Below are positions 42,432 through 52,086 of a DNA stretch of 64,000 bases, piece by piece. The stretch's first letter is position 1. Every line of letters starts with the position of its first letter. Both the position numbers and the translations under genes were made by a program. A model generated the notes under the pieces. The model ran no database searches. It saw only the letters and a list, made by a program, of their open reading frames with translations, and was not told where the DNA came from. The DNA lies in contig NZ_CP017755.1 of NCBI RefSeq assembly GCF_001854325.1, forward strand, positions 2,790,001 to 2,854,000. Reading direction: 5' to 3'. This DNA comes from Cupriavidus malaysiensis (GTDB lineage: Bacteria > Pseudomonadota > Gammaproteobacteria > Burkholderiales > Burkholderiaceae).

Positions 42432-45023
42432 TTACACCGACACCGTGTCCGCGACTTCCTTGAAGTCTTCGATCTGGTCGAAGTTCATGTACTTGTAGAT
42501 CTTGTCGCCGTTGGCGTTGATCACGCCGATGTCGGCCATGTACTCGTCCTTGCTCGGGATGCGGCCCAGGCGCGAGCAGATGGCTGCCAGTTCGGCCGAA
42601 CCCAGGTACACATTGGTGTTCTTGCCGAGGCGGTTGGGGAAGTTGCGGGTCGAGGTCGACATCACCGTGGCACCTTCGCGCACCTGGGCCTGGTTGCCCA
42701 TGCACAGCGAGCAGCCCGGCATTTCGGTACGCGCGCCGGCGGTGCCGAACACACCGTAGTGGCCTTCCTCGGTCAGCTGCTTCTGGTCCATCTTGGTCGG
42801 CGGCGCGACCCACAGCTTGACGGGGATGTCACGCTTGCCTTCCAGCAGCTTGGAGGCCGCGCGGAAGTGGCCGATGTTGGTCATGCACGAGCCGATGAAG
42901 ACTTCGTCGATCTTGGCGCCAGCCACGTCCGACAGGGTCTTGACGTCGTCCGGGTCGTTCGGGCAGGCCACGATGGGCTCGTGCACGTCGGCCAGGTCGA
43001 TCTCGATCACGGCGGCGTAGTCGGCGTCGGCGTCCGGCTCCAGCAGCTTCGGATCGGCCAGCCATGCCTCCATGGCCTTGATGCGGCGCTGCAGGCTGCG
43101 CGGGTCCTGGTAGCCCTCGGCGATCATCCACTTCAGCAGCGTGATGTTGCTGTTGATGTACTCGATGATCGGTTCCTTGTTCAGGCGCACGGTGCAACCG
43201 GCGGCCGAACGCTCGGCGGAGGCGTCGGACAGTTCGAACGCTTGCTCGACCTTCAGGTCGGGCAGGCCTTCGATTTCCAGGATGCGGCCGGAGAAGATGT
43301 TCTTCTTGCCTTGCTTGGCCACGGTCAGCAGGCCTTGCTTGATGGCGTACAGCGGGATCGCGTTGACCAGGTCACGCAGGGTCACGCCGGGCTGCATCTT
43401 GCCCTTGAAGCGCACCAGCACCGATTCCGGCATGTCCAGCGGCATCACGCCGGTGGCGGCAGCGAAGGCCACCAGGCCCGAGCCGGCCGGGAAGCTGATG
43501 CCGATCGGGAAGCGGGTGTGCGAGTCGCCGCCGGTGCCGACGGTGTCGGGCAGCAGCATGCGGTTCAGCCACGAGTGAATCACGCCGTCGCCCGGGCGCA
43601 GCGAGATGCCGCCGCGGGTGCTGATGAACTGCGGCAGGGTGTGGTGGGTCTTGACGTCCACAGGCTTCGGATAGGCCGCGGTGTGGCAGAACGACTGCAT
43701 CACCAGGTCGGCGGAGAAGCCCAGGCAGGCCAGGTCCTTCAGCTCGTCGCGGGTCATCGGGCCGGTGGTGTCCTGCGAGCCCACCGAGGTCATCTTCGGT
43801 TCGCAGTAGGTGCCCGGACGGATGCCCTTGCCTTCGGCCAGGCCGCAGGCGCGGCCGACCATCTTCTGCGCCAGGGTGAAACCCTTGCCGGTGTCGACCG
43901 GGTTCTGCGGCAGGCGGAACAGCGTCGACGGGGCCAGGCCCAGCGCTTCGCGCGCCTTGGCGGTCAGGCCGCGGCCGACGATCAGCGGAATGCGGCCGCC
44001 GGCGCGCACTTCGTCGAACAGCACGTCGGACTTGACCTTGAACTCGGCGATCACTTCGCCGTTCTTCAGGGCCTTGCCGTCATAGGGACGCAGTTCGACC
44101 ACGTCGCCCATTTCCATCTTCGACACGTCCAGCTCGATCGGCAGCGCGCCGGCGTCTTCCATGGTGTTGTAGAAGATCGGGGCGATCTTGCTGCCCAGGC
44201 ACACGCCGCCGAAGCGCTTGTTCGGCACGAAGGGGATGTCTTCGCCGGTGAACCACAGCACCGAGTTGGTGGCGGACTTGCGCGAGGAACCGGTACCGAC
44301 CACGTCGCCCACGTAGGCGACCAGGTGGCCCTTGTCCTTCAGCGACTCGATGAACTTGACCGGGCCGCGCTTGCCATCTTCCTCGGGCTGGAACGCAGCG
44401 CCTTCGCGCTTGTTCTTCAGCATCGCCAGCGCGTGCATCGGGATGTCGGGACGGGTGGTGGCGTCCGGGGCCGGCGACAGGTCGTCGGTATTGGTTTCGC
44501 CCGGCACCTTGAACACGGTGATGGTCAGGCTCTGCGGCACTTCCGGACGGCTGGTGAACCATTCGGCGTCGGCCCAGCTCTGCAGCACGGCCTTGGCGTT
44601 GGCGTTGCCCTGGTCGGCCTTTTCCTTGACGTCGTGGAAGGCATCGAACATCAGCAGGGTCTTCTTCAGCGCGTCGGCGGCCACGCCACCCACTTCGGCG
44701 TCGTCCAGCAGCTCGATCAGCGGGGAGATGTTGTAGCCACCCAGCATGGTACCCAGCAGCTCGGTCGCCTTGGCGCGGCTGATCAGTGCGCAGGTTTCCT
44801 TGCCCAGCGCCACGGCGGCCAGGTAGGAGGCCTTGACCTTGGCGGCGTCGTCCACGCCTGCGGGCACCCGGTGCGTGATCAGGTCGACCAGGACCTGCTC
44901 CTCGCCGGCCGGCGGATTCTTCAGCAGTTCGATCAGGTCGGCGGTCTGCTTGGCGGTCAGCGGCAGCGGAGGAATGCCGAGCGCGGCGCGTTCGGCGACA
45001 TGGGCGCGATAGGTATCAAGCAT
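42432..45023 (-). CDS. acnB: Aconitate hydratase B
   Basis: The 863-residue protein is AcnB-type. It starts [21 protein letters not shown], with the AcnB-specific HEAT-like N-terminal domain. It has [14 protein letters not shown], the [14 protein letters not shown] motif, and the iron-sulfur cysteines in SCMTNIGHF and [10 protein letters not shown] near residues 710, 769 and 772. It isomerises citrate to isocitrate in the TCA cycle and can also act in the 2-methylcitrate pathway and bind mRNA when iron is low. It separates the two flagellar operons. It has its own promoter and terminator. Confidence 0.98.
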   Translation of the reverse strand: MLDTYRAHVAERAALGIPPLPLTAKQTADLIELLKNPPAGEEQVLVDLITHRVPAGVDDAAKVKASYLAAVALGKETCALISRAKATELLGTMLGGYNISPLIELLDDAEVGGVAADALKKTLLMFDAFHDVKEKADQGNANAKAVLQSWADAEWFTSRPEVPQSLTITVFKVPGETNTDDLSPAPDATTRPDIPMHALAMLKNKREGAAFQPEEDGKRGPVKFIESLKDKGHLVAYVGDVVGTGSSRKSATNSVLWFTGEDIPFVPNKRFGGVCLGSKIAPIFYNTMEDAGALPIELDVSKMEMGDVVELRPYDGKALKNGEVIAEFKVKSDVLFDEVRAGGRIPLIVGRGLTAKAREALGLAPSTLFRLPQNPVDTGKGFTLAQKMVGRACGLAEGKGIRPGTYCEPKMTSVGSQDTTGPMTRDELKDLACLGFSADLVMQSFCHTAAYPKPVDVKTHHTLPQFISTRGGISLRPGDGVIHSWLNRMLLPDTVGTGGDSHTRFPIGISFPAGSGLVAFAAATGVMPLDMPESVLVRFKGKMQPGVTLRDLVNAIPLYAIKQGLLTVAKQGKKNIFSGRILEIEGLPDLKVEQAFELSDASAERSAAGCTVRLNKEPIIEYINSNITLLKWMIAEGYQDPRSLQRRIKAMEAWLADPKLLEPDADADYAAVIEIDLADVHEPIVACPNDPDDVKTLSDVAGAKIDEVFIGSCMTNIGHFRAASKLLEGKRDIPVKLWVAPPTKMDQKQLTEEGHYGVFGTAGARTEMPGCSLCMGNQAQVREGATVMSTSTRNFPNRLGKNTNVYLGSAELAAICSRLGRIPSKDEYMADIGVINANGDKIYKYMNFDQIEDFKEVADTVSV

Positions 45024-45070
45024 GGGAACCTGCTATGTAATAGGGTTTCAAAAAAACGCGTGGCTACGCG

Positions 45071-45099
45071 ATTGTAAGGCTAAGTGCGCCCAAGGTCAA
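45071..45099 (-). promoter_or_regulatory. Sigma-70 promoter of acnB
   Basis: On the reverse strand TTGACC (45094-45099), 17 bases, then TACAAT (45071-45076). Both boxes differ from consensus by one base. It lies about 50 bases upstream of the acnB start. Confidence 0.8.
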
Positions 45100-45109
45100 A
45101 TGTCTTATA

Positions 45110-45121
45110 TCTTATATAAGA
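45110..45121. promoter_or_regulatory. Palindromic operator-like site upstream of acnB
   Basis: TCTTATATAAGA is a perfect 12-base palindrome and lies just upstream of the acnB -35 box, with a further half-site CTTATAT adjacent. AT-rich TTATATAA-centred palindromes of this form are bound by GntR-family regulators of TCA or methylcitrate genes in betaproteobacteria; the exact regulator here is inference. Confidence 0.5.
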
Positions 45122-45465
45122 GTAAGCCGACCAAGACCGCCCCCCATAGAGAGCGCTCACTCTCCCTGCGCCGCCTGAAATACCGGAACACCGCCTGACT
45201 GGCAGCACAAGATCGGCAGTCCGCCGGCATCCGCAACAGACATGCGGTCATGCCGTCCGGCTGGCAACCACCCGGTGCGCCGCCGGGTCCCGCTCAAGTT
45301 CCGCTTGCGGCATTCGTTAACCTGATGCATATGCGATCCGTACCGCGCATGACCCGATCCGTCCGCCTCAAACGGTCGATCTGACCGGGTTTCGCCCTTT
45401 TTTTCGACCCTTTGCCTGCCGCTGATTCCCACAAGAATGGCAGGGCATTCCAAGACAGGCTTCTC
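45122..45465. other. Upstream region of fliL
   Basis: It must carry the fliLMNOPQR promoter. A short hairpin series (CGGTC/GACCG, then GGG-TTTCG-CCC) ends in seven T at 45398-45404, which looks like a terminator or attenuator read toward fliL. No clear sigma-28 or sigma-54 boxes were found. Confidence 0.4.
45373..45404 (+). terminator. Possible attenuator or terminator ahead of fliL
   Basis: A 5-bp stem (CGGTC with GACCG) and a small GGG/CCC stem are followed by seven T. Stems are weak. It is about 60 bases before the fliL start. Confidence 0.35.
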
Positions 45466-45948
45466 ATGGCGAACACGCTTTCCCCCTCCCAGGCCGGCGG
45501 CAACACGAACAAGCGCGGCCGGCTACTGCTGATCGGCGCCGTGCTGGTCGCAGTCCTGGGCGCTGGAGGCTTTTTCCTCGGCAGCCTGCTCAGCAACCGG
45601 CAGCCGGCGGCGCCGGCCGCGCCCGTCATCCCGCCGCCCATCTTCGTGCCGCTGGACGCCTTCACGGTCAACCTCAAGAGCGAGGATGGCGAGCGTTTCC
45701 TGCACACGGCGATGTCGCTGAAGGTGGCGGACGAGGATTCGCGCACGCGCCTGACGGCCTACCTGCCCGAGGTGCGCAGCCGCATCCTGCTGCTGCTCTC
45801 GGCCAAGCGGCCGGAGGAACTGGCCACGGTCGAGGGCAAGCGGCAGCTGGCGCAGGAACTGCAGCGCGCGCTGACCGAACCGTTCACCAAGGGCTTGCCG
45901 CCGCAGAAGATCGTGGATGTTCTGTTTACTTCCTTCGTGGTGCAGTAG
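45466..45948 (+). CDS. fliL: Flagellar basal body-associated protein FliL
   Basis: The ATG at 45466 gives 160 residues. A cytoplasmic start (ANTLSPSQAGG...) is followed by one membrane helix at about 24-46 (LLLIGAVLVAVLGAGGFFLG). The periplasmic FliL domain follows, with FVPLDAFTVNLKSEDG, RFLHTAMSLKV and, at the end, PPQKIVDVLFTSFVVQ. FliL associates with MotAB stators and stabilises torque generation. It is the first gene of fliLMNOPQR, with 146 bases before fliM. Confidence 0.95.
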   Translation: MANTLSPSQAGGNTNKRGRLLLIGAVLVAVLGAGGFFLGSLLSNRQPAAPAAPVIPPPIFVPLDAFTVNLKSEDGERFLHTAMSLKVADEDSRTRLTAYLPEVRSRILLLLSAKRPEELATVEGKRQLAQELQRALTEPFTKGLPPQKIVDVLFTSFVVQ

Positions 45949-46094
45949 GCCGATGCCCTGCCCCGCGAGCCAATCCGATATGAAGCCGCCACCCGCCTCG
46001 TCTCCGATCCGCCGGCCCGCCAGCCGGCAGCGGGCGGGCTGAGCCGGAATCCAAGCGCTTCGACCAATCAGCCGCTCATGGGGCAGGACACTAG

Positions 46095-47105
46095 ATGGCC
46101 TACGACAAGTTCCTTTCGCAGGACGAGGTAGACGAACTACTCAAGGGCGTGACCGGTGAAACGGACACGACCGAAGATGCCGGCACCGCCGTCTCGGAAG
46201 ACGGCGTGCGCCCGTACAACCTGGCCACGCAGGAACGCATCGTCCGCGGCCGGCTGCACACGCTCGAGATCATCAACGAGCGCTTCGCGCGCCAGCTGCG
46301 CACCGCGCTGTTCAACTTCATCCGCCGCGGCGCCGACATCTCGGTCGGCTCGGTGCGCATCGAGAAGTACGGCGAGTTCGTGCGCAACCTGCCGGTGCCG
46401 ACCAACCTGAACCTGGTCCACATGAAGCCGCTGCGGGGCACCGCGCTGTTCGTGCTGGACCCGAACCTGGTCTTCCTCGTCGTCGACAACCTGTTCGGCG
46501 GCGACGGCCGCTTCCACACCCGCGTGGAAGGCCGCGATTTCACCCAGACCGAGCAGCGCATCATCCGGCGCATGCTCGACCTGACCCTGGAGAGCTACGG
46601 CCACGCCTGGCGCACCGTGCACCCGATCGAGTTCGAATACGTCCGCTCGGAAATGCACACCAAGTTCGCCAACATCGCCATCCCCAACGAGGTGGTGGTG
46701 ACCACCGCCTTCCATATCGAACTGGGAGCGGTGGGCGGGCAGATGCACGTCTGCTTCCCGTACTCGATGATCGAGCCGGTGCGCGACCTGCTGATGAACC
46801 CGCTGCAGGACGAGGTCGAGGTCGACAAGCGCTGGCTCCAGCAACTTTCCCAGCAACTGCGCGCGGCCGAAGTGGAACTGGTCGCCGAGTTCACCCATGT
46901 GCAGAGCAGCGTGGCCGACGTGCTGGCGCTGCGCGCCGGCGACGTGCTGCCGATCGAGCTGCCGGAGATGATCTTCGGCAAGGTCGACGGCGTGCCCGTG
47001 ATGCAGTGCGGCTACGGCACCATGAACGGCCAGTACTCGCTGCGCGTGGAACGGATGCTCAATCACCAAGAAAGCGATTCCAACAAGGAAACCGATCATG
47101 ACTGA
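46095..47105 (+). CDS. fliM: Flagellar motor switch protein FliM
   Basis: The 336-residue protein starts with the CheY-P-binding peptide region (FLSQDEVDELLKGV, residues 6-19). The middle FliM domain has LHTLEIINERFARQLR and RRGADISVGS, and the C-terminal SpoA (FliN-like) domain ends with the motif region that binds FliN (DVLPIELPEMIFGKVDGVP, VMQCGYG). It forms the C ring and receives CheY-phosphate to switch rotation. It overlaps fliN by eight bases. Confidence 0.97.
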   Translation: MAYDKFLSQDEVDELLKGVTGETDTTEDAGTAVSEDGVRPYNLATQERIVRGRLHTLEIINERFARQLRTALFNFIRRGADISVGSVRIEKYGEFVRNLPVPTNLNLVHMKPLRGTALFVLDPNLVFLVVDNLFGGDGRFHTRVEGRDFTQTEQRIIRRMLDLTLESYGHAWRTVHPIEFEYVRSEMHTKFANIAIPNEVVVTTAFHIELGAVGGQMHVCFPYSMIEPVRDLLMNPLQDEVEVDKRWLQQLSQQLRAAEVELVAEFTHVQSSVADVLALRAGDVLPIELPEMIFGKVDGVPVMQCGYGTMNGQYSLRVERMLNHQESDSNKETDHD

Positions 47106-47529
47106 CGGCAAAGAGGACAAGCCGGTCGACCCGATGGACGACTGGGCCAGCGCGCTGGCTGAGCAGACCAGCGCCACCGCTGCCGCCGAGGCGAGCACGC
47201 CGGTAGCCGCGCCCGCCGCGGCCACCGTCTTCCCCCCGCTGGCCCAGGAGGCCCCGACCGGCTTCCACAACGATATCGGGATGATCCTCGACATCCCGGT
47301 GCAGCTGACGGTGGAGCTGGGCCGCACCAAGGTGCCCATCAAGAACCTGCTGCAACTCGCGCAGGGCTCGGTGGTGGAGCTCGACGGCCTGGCCGGCGAG
47401 CCGATGGACGTGCTGGTCAACGGCTACCTGATCGCCCAGGGCGAAGTGGTGGTGGTCAACGACAAGTTCGGCATCCGCCTGACCGACATCATCACGCCGT
47501 CCGAGCGCATCCGGAAGCTGAACAAATGA
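47098..47529 (+). CDS. fliN: Flagellar motor switch protein FliN
   Basis: The 143-residue protein has an acidic, Ala-rich N-terminal half. The SpoA domain reads [20 protein letters not shown] (seen as [14 protein letters not shown]), [19 protein letters not shown], and [12 protein letters not shown]. FliN is the most abundant C-ring protein and binds the export ATPase complex through FliH. The stop overlaps the fliO start (ATGA). Confidence 0.97.
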   Translation: MTDGKEDKPVDPMDDWASALAEQTSATAAAEASTPVAAPAAATVFPPLAQEAPTGFHNDIGMILDIPVQLTVELGRTKVPIKNLLQLAQGSVVELDGLAGEPMDVLVNGYLIAQGEVVVVNDKFGIRLTDIITPSERIRKLNK

Positions 47530-47993
47530 GTGTGAGTGTGTGCGTGCGCCGGCGGTGGCGGGACAAGGCGACGCCAAGCGCGCTGCTCCTGCTGCCGCCC
47601 GCGGCTCACGCCTTCGCCCCGGCCGCCTCCGAGGCGACGGCCCACGCCGGCAGCGGCGCGGCCGCCAGCCTCGCCCAGCTCGGCCTGGGACTGTTCTGCG
47701 TCATCGCGCTGATCCTGGCGCTGGCCTGGTTCGCGCGCCGCTCCGGCCTGGTGCGGCAGGGCCAGGCCGGCGTCATGCGCACGATCGGCAGCGCCATGCT
47801 CGGCGCGCGCCAGCGCCTGGTGCTGGTCGAGGTCGGCGATACCTGGCTGGTGCTGGGCGTCAGCCCCGGCGAGATCCGCACCCTCCATACGCTGCCCGCG
47901 CAGCGTGCCGAGGCCGCGCGTGCCGAAACGACCTCGGCCAGCAGCTTCACCGAGAAACTGCTGCGCTCGATGCAGGAAAACCTGAAGTCATGA
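47526..47993 (+). CDS. fliO: Flagellar biosynthesis protein FliO
   Basis: The 155-residue protein has a Cys/Arg-containing N-terminus, a hydrophobic signal-like stretch near 19-30, and a membrane helix at about 51-68 ([18 protein letters not shown]). A small cytoplasmic domain follows with [21 protein letters not shown]. FliO is a membrane factor that assists assembly of the FliP-FliR export gate. It lies between fliN and fliP with four-base overlaps on both sides. Sequence conservation in FliO is low, but this domain is typical. Confidence 0.92.
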   Translation: MSVSVCVRRRWRDKATPSALLLLPPAAHAFAPAASEATAHAGSGAAASLAQLGLGLFCVIALILALAWFARRSGLVRQGQAGVMRTIGSAMLGARQRLVLVEVGDTWLVLGVSPGEIRTLHTLPAQRAEAARAETTSASSFTEKLLRSMQENLKS

Positions 47994-48784
47994 TTCCCCT
48001 GCATGCTCCGGCGGCGCCACGCCGCCGGTACTCTTCCCTGTTGCTGCCGGCGCTGCTGTGCGCGGCGGGTGCCGCGCTGGCGCTCTCCCCCGCGCTGGCG
48101 GGCGCGCAGGCACTGCCCGGCGTGATCAGCAAGCCGGCACCGGGCGGCGGCCAGATCTGGTCGCTGTCGGTGCAGACGCTGGTCCTGCTGACCTCACTGT
48201 CCTTCCTGCCGGCGGCCATGCTGATGATGACGGGCTTCACCCGCATCATCATCGTGCTGGGCCTGCTGCGCAGCGCGATGGGCACCGCCAGCTCGCCGCC
48301 CAACCAGGTGCTGGTGGGGCTGGCGCTGTTCCTGACCTTCTTCGTGATGTCGCCGGTCTTCGACCGCATCTACAACGATGCCTACAAGCCGCTGGCGGAA
48401 AACAAGCTGAGCCTGGAAGACGCCGCCGCCAAGGCCAGCGTGCCGCTCAAGAGCTTCATGATGAAGCAGACGCGCGAGAAGGACCTGGCCCTGTTCGCGC
48501 AGATGGCCAAGACTCCCGAGATGCAGGGCCCCGAGGATGTGCCGCTGTCCATCCTCGTGCCTGCCTTCGTCACCAGCGAGCTGAAGACCGCCTTCCAGAT
48601 CGGCTTCACCATCTTCATTCCCTTCCTGATCATCGACCTGGTCGTGGCCAGCGTGCTGATGGCCATGGGGATGATGATGGTGCCGCCGGCCACCATCTCG
48701 CTGCCGTTCAAGCTGATGCTCTTCGTGCTGGTCGACGGCTGGCAGCTGCTGCTGGGCTCGCTCGCGCAGAGCTTCCTGAACTGA
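47990..48784 (+). CDS. fliP: Flagellar biosynthesis protein FliP
   Basis: The ATG at 47990 overlaps the fliO stop. The 264-residue protein has a cleavable signal-like N-terminus (about 1-40) and four membrane helices. FliP signatures include [30 protein letters not shown] (in parts [17 protein letters not shown]), [23 protein letters not shown] text, and [32 protein letters not shown]. FliP forms the core ring of the export gate with FliQ and FliR. Confidence 0.97.
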   Translation: MIPLHAPAAPRRRYSSLLLPALLCAAGAALALSPALAGAQALPGVISKPAPGGGQIWSLSVQTLVLLTSLSFLPAAMLMMTGFTRIIIVLGLLRSAMGTASSPPNQVLVGLALFLTFFVMSPVFDRIYNDAYKPLAENKLSLEDAAAKASVPLKSFMMKQTREKDLALFAQMAKTPEMQGPEDVPLSILVPAFVTSELKTAFQIGFTIFIPFLIIDLVVASVLMAMGMMMVPPATISLPFKLMLFVLVDGWQLLLGSLAQSFLN

Positions 48785-48853
48785 TCCGCCCGACGGCACC
48801 GACCGTCCCAACCGTCCGATCCGTCCCACCGCGGCACGCGCCAGGCTTCCGAC

Positions 48854-49123
48854 ATGACTCCCGAGACCGTGATGACCATCGCCACCCAGGCGATGAAGAT
48901 GACGCTGCTGCTGGCGGCGCCGCTGCTGCTGGTGGCGCTGGCCGCCGGCCTGGTGGTCAGCCTGTTCCAGGCCGCCACGCAGATCAACGAGATGACGCTG
49001 TCGTTCATCCCCAAGCTGGTGGCCCTGTTCGCCACCATGGTGCTGGCCGGCCCCTGGATGATCAACACCTTCGTCGACTACATGCGCGAAGTCTTCCAGG
49101 GCATCCCGGGACTGGTGCACTGA
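48854..49123 (+). CDS. fliQ: Flagellar biosynthesis protein FliQ
   Basis: The 89-residue protein has two membrane helices: LLLAAPLLLVALAAGLVVSLFQAAT at about 18-42 and FIPKLVALFATMVLAGPWMI at about 54-73. Between them is QAATQINEMTLSF, the FliQ signature. It wraps around the FliP-FliR core of the export gate. It lies 69 bases after fliP. Confidence 0.96.
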   Translation: MTPETVMTIATQAMKMTLLLAAPLLLVALAAGLVVSLFQAATQINEMTLSFIPKLVALFATMVLAGPWMINTFVDYMREVFQGIPGLVH

Positions 49124-49133
49124 CGGCCGCCCC

Positions 49134-49919
49134 GTGCTGAACGTCACCTCGGTCCAGCTCTACACCTGGATCGCGACCTTCCTGTGGCCGCTGTTCCGCC
49201 TGCTTGGCCTGTTCAGCGCGGCACCGCTGTTCAGCGAGGCGTCGATTCCGCGCCGCGTCAAGCTCGGCCTGGGCATGGCGCTCGCCGCCATCGTCGCGCC
49301 GACCATCGGCGAGGTGCCGGTGGTACCGGTGTTTTCCTATGACGGCCTGCTGATCATCGTCAACGAGGTCGGCATCGGCCTGGCCACCGGCTTCACCATG
49401 CGGCTGGTGTTCGCCGCGGTGCAGTCCGCCGGCGAGATCATCGGCCTGCAGATGGGCCTGTCCTTCGCCACCTTCTTCGACCGCAGCGCCGGCGGCCAGA
49501 CCATGGTGCTGGGGAGCTTCCTCAACGTCGTGGCCATGCTGATCTTCCTGGCGATGGACGGACACCTGGTGATGCTGGCCACGCTGGTCGACAGCTTCAA
49601 CAGCCTGCCGATCGGCGGCACGCCGCTGTCGGGCCAGGGCTGGCTGGCGGTGGCGCGCGCCGGCGGCACGATCTTCTCCTCCGGGCTGCTGCTGGCCCTG
49701 CCGCTGATCGCGGCCCTGCTCACGCTGAACCTGGCCATGGGCATCCTCAACCGTGCCTCGCCGCAGTTGTCGATCTTCGCCGTCGGCTTCCCGGTCACGC
49801 TGGCGGGCGGCCTCCTGGTGATGTCGCTGGTGATGCCGCAGATGGGCACCTACATGCTGCACCTGATCGAGATCGGCCTGTCCTCGCTGAACGCCGTGCT
49901 GGCGCAGCTCGCGCACTGA
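49134..49919 (+). CDS. fliR: Flagellar biosynthesis protein FliR
   Basis: The start is GTG. The 261-residue protein has about six hydrophobic segments and FliR signatures: LFRLLGLFSAAPLFSEASIPRRVKLGLG (in parts APLFSEASIPRRVKLG), GEIIGLQMGLSFATFFDR and NLAMGILNRASPQLSIFAVGFPVTL. FliR is a single-copy component of the export gate. It ends this flagellar operon; flhB and flhA are not within the window after it. Confidence 0.96.
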   Translation: MLNVTSVQLYTWIATFLWPLFRLLGLFSAAPLFSEASIPRRVKLGLGMALAAIVAPTIGEVPVVPVFSYDGLLIIVNEVGIGLATGFTMRLVFAAVQSAGEIIGLQMGLSFATFFDRSAGGQTMVLGSFLNVVAMLIFLAMDGHLVMLATLVDSFNSLPIGGTPLSGQGWLAVARAGGTIFSSGLLLALPLIAALLTLNLAMGILNRASPQLSIFAVGFPVTLAGGLLVMSLVMPQMGTYMLHLIEIGLSSLNAVLAQLAH

Positions 49920-49930
49920 GACGCACCCGC

Positions 49931-50040
49931 GCGCACTGACGCGCACTGACGCGACCGACACGTACCGACACGTACCGACACGCACTGACACGCACTGACA
50001 CGCACTGACACGCACCAACACGCACCGACACACAACGGAG
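49931..50040. repeat. About eleven 10-base tandem repeats after fliR
   Basis: Units such as GCGCACTGAC, CGTACCGACA, CGCACTGACA (three exact copies) and CGCACCGACA run from 49931 to about 50040. A 10-base period equals one helical turn, so a protein binding each unit would sit on one face of the DNA. It is non-coding and lies 3' of fliR. Confidence 0.85.
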
Positions 50041-50110
50041 CGCGCCGCGGTGCGCCCGTCGCCTGGCCACTGTGGCGCCACGGCCACTTCAATCCCCTCT
50101 TCGCGGCCTT

Positions 50111-50137
50111 CAACCCCCGCGCTTCCGCTGCCGATAA
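50111..50137 (+). promoter_or_regulatory. Weak sigma-28-like promoter upstream of the M30 lipoprotein gene
   Basis: GCCGATAA at 50130-50137 is an exact FliA -10 box, but the spaced -35 position reads CAAC instead of TAAA. It lies about 70 bases upstream of the gene. Confidence 0.3.
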
Positions 50138-50209
50138 CCCCTTTCAGCAGGAGCAAACCGCGCGCGCCCCGACACCTGCCCAACGTGAAAGCTAACAAGG
50201 GAGAGACCC

Positions 50210-51985
50210 ATGCATTCATTGCAGGGAAATCACCGGCTCGTGGGGTCAACCAACCCGTGTGCATGCCATGCAGGCCAGCGGCCACAAGCATGCCCCGACA
50301 CCCATGCCGTCGCAACGATACGACGCCCCGCCTTGCGCGGCGCACTGGCCGGCTTGCTGTCCTGCCTGGTGCTGGCCGCCTGCGGCGGTGGCGGCGATGA
50401 CAGCGCCGGCAGCAGGAACGGCAGCGGCACCACAGCGACCTCGTCGCCGACCGACACGACCACGCAGCAGGTCACCATGGCGGCCGCCTGCAACGGTTGC
50501 AGCGCGCTCGGCCCGCACACCTATGCCGGCTCCGGCATCGGCGTCTGGCAGGGCAGCAATGACGGCAGCGATACGGCCACCGTGCCGGTCAGCATCGCCG
50601 GGCTGACCGGGCAGGATGTCACGCTGGTGCTCACCAACACCAGTTCGGCAGCGGCGACGATGCCGCCGATCACGCTGGCGGTCGCGTCGCTGGTCGAGCC
50701 GTCCCGCACCATCCAGCAGGCCGGACAGAGCGCAGAAAGCGCGCGCACCGATATCAGCGACTTCAACCGCAGCGGCTGGGCCAGGCTCGCCACCGCCGCC
50801 AACGCGCCGCGCCTGTCCGTGCAGTCCGCGGCCAGCGTCACGCCGGCCGCGCTCGGCAGCACGCGCGACTGGTACTACAAGGACGGCTCGGTGCGCAGCG
50901 CCACGCTGCAGGGCCAGTGGACCGGCTCGGACGGCGCCGTCATCAACCTGTGGGTGGAGAACAGCGAGTCCGGCCCCGGCATGGTGACGCCGGCCCTGGT
51001 CAGCACGCTGGGCTCGACCTACGCCCGCGCCGGCGGCATCTATGACATGCTGCGCACGGTGGGCGGGCCGGTCTGGGGGCCGCACAACTACAACAACCTG
51101 ATCGCCGGCAGCGGACAGCCGATCGACCTGGTGGTCATGAACTTCGACCGCAACAACGCCCCCTACGGCCTGGTCGGCTACTTCTGGGCGATGAACAACT
51201 TCGTCAACAGCAGCACCACGCCGCTGAGCAACCAGTCGGTCTCGCTGTACCTCGATTCGGAGACGCTCTACCTCGGCGGCAGCCGGGGCGTGCAGACCAT
51301 CCTGACCACCATGGCGCACGAAAGCCTGCATATGCAGAATTTCTACCGCCGCAGCATCAGCATGGGCCCGCTCTACGCGTTCTCGACCTGGCTCGAGGAA
51401 GCCACGGCGATGATGATGGAAGACTTCGCCGACTTCACCATCGACCCGAGCTACAACGCCATCCGCGATGTCCGCCTGCCGGACTACATCGCCTACGGCG
51501 GCGGCAGCTACGACTGCGGCCTGACGGTCTGGACGCCGTTCTCGGGCAGCTGCGAGAGCTACTCCGTGTCGGGCTCCTTCGGCGGCTTCCTCAACCGGCA
51601 GCTCGGCCTGGCCTTCTACAAGAACCTGCTGACCAGCGCCAGCAGCATGGATTCGCTGGCCTCGCTGGATGCCGCCATCAAGTCGGTGCAGCCGGACTCG
51701 GGCGTGGTGGACCAGCTGACGCGCTGGGGCGCCACCACGGGGGCCCTGATGAGCGCCGCGCAGACGCCCTCCGGCTACGGCTATCCGCTGCGCGCCGACA
51801 GCGGCTTCACGCTCCCCGCGATCGACCCGGCCACGCTGGCGGCCCAGCGCACGCTGGCCAGCACCGTGCCGGCCATGCTGCAGGCCTACGCCAGCTTCCC
51901 GGTGGTGCGCAAGGCGGTCAGCGGCACCTACAAGGAAGCCGTACAGGTACCGGCCGGCAGCACGCTGTCGATCGTGGTCCAGTAG
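50210..51985 (+). CDS. M30-type zinc metallopeptidase lipoprotein (hemagglutinin-like)
   Basis: The 591-residue protein is preceded by AGGGAGAG. It has a long charged n-region, a hydrophobic helix and a lipobox LAAC with Cys58, so it is likely a lipoprotein. Beta-rich segments cover about 100-260, and the peptidase domain carries HESLH at 370-374 (HExxH) with Glu396/397 in WLEEATAMMMEDF as the probable third zinc ligand. This layout is the M30 hyicolysin family, often annotated as hemagglutinin in Ralstonia and Cupriavidus. It probably degrades extracellular protein; the physiological target is unknown. Confidence 0.85.
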   Translation: MHSLQGNHRLVGSTNPCACHAGQRPQACPDTHAVATIRRPALRGALAGLLSCLVLAACGGGGDDSAGSRNGSGTTATSSPTDTTTQQVTMAAACNGCSALGPHTYAGSGIGVWQGSNDGSDTATVPVSIAGLTGQDVTLVLTNTSSAAATMPPITLAVASLVEPSRTIQQAGQSAESARTDISDFNRSGWARLATAANAPRLSVQSAASVTPAALGSTRDWYYKDGSVRSATLQGQWTGSDGAVINLWVENSESGPGMVTPALVSTLGSTYARAGGIYDMLRTVGGPVWGPHNYNNLIAGSGQPIDLVVMNFDRNNAPYGLVGYFWAMNNFVNSSTTPLSNQSVSLYLDSETLYLGGSRGVQTILTTMAHESLHMQNFYRRSISMGPLYAFSTWLEEATAMMMEDFADFTIDPSYNAIRDVRLPDYIAYGGGSYDCGLTVWTPFSGSCESYSVSGSFGGFLNRQLGLAFYKNLLTSASSMDSLASLDAAIKSVQPDSGVVDQLTRWGATTGALMSAAQTPSGYGYPLRADSGFTLPAIDPATLAAQRTLASTVPAMLQAYASFPVVRKAVSGTYKEAVQVPAGSTLSIVVQ

Positions 51986-52086
51986 CGCTGCGTCGGCGCG
52001 GCGCAGGAGCGGCCGGCGGCATGCCGTAAGATGCGGGGCAGCCGGCGCGGGCGGCATCGAGCCCGCGCCACGTCCGCGCCTCGCCC

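Noticed and set aside
42330..45077. 915-residue forward ORF opposite acnB
   Set aside because: It is the antisense shadow of acnB with His/Gln/Arg-rich composition.
49931..50040. CRISPR array or attachment site
   Set aside because: The 10-base units have no spacers, and no integrase or tRNA gene is near.
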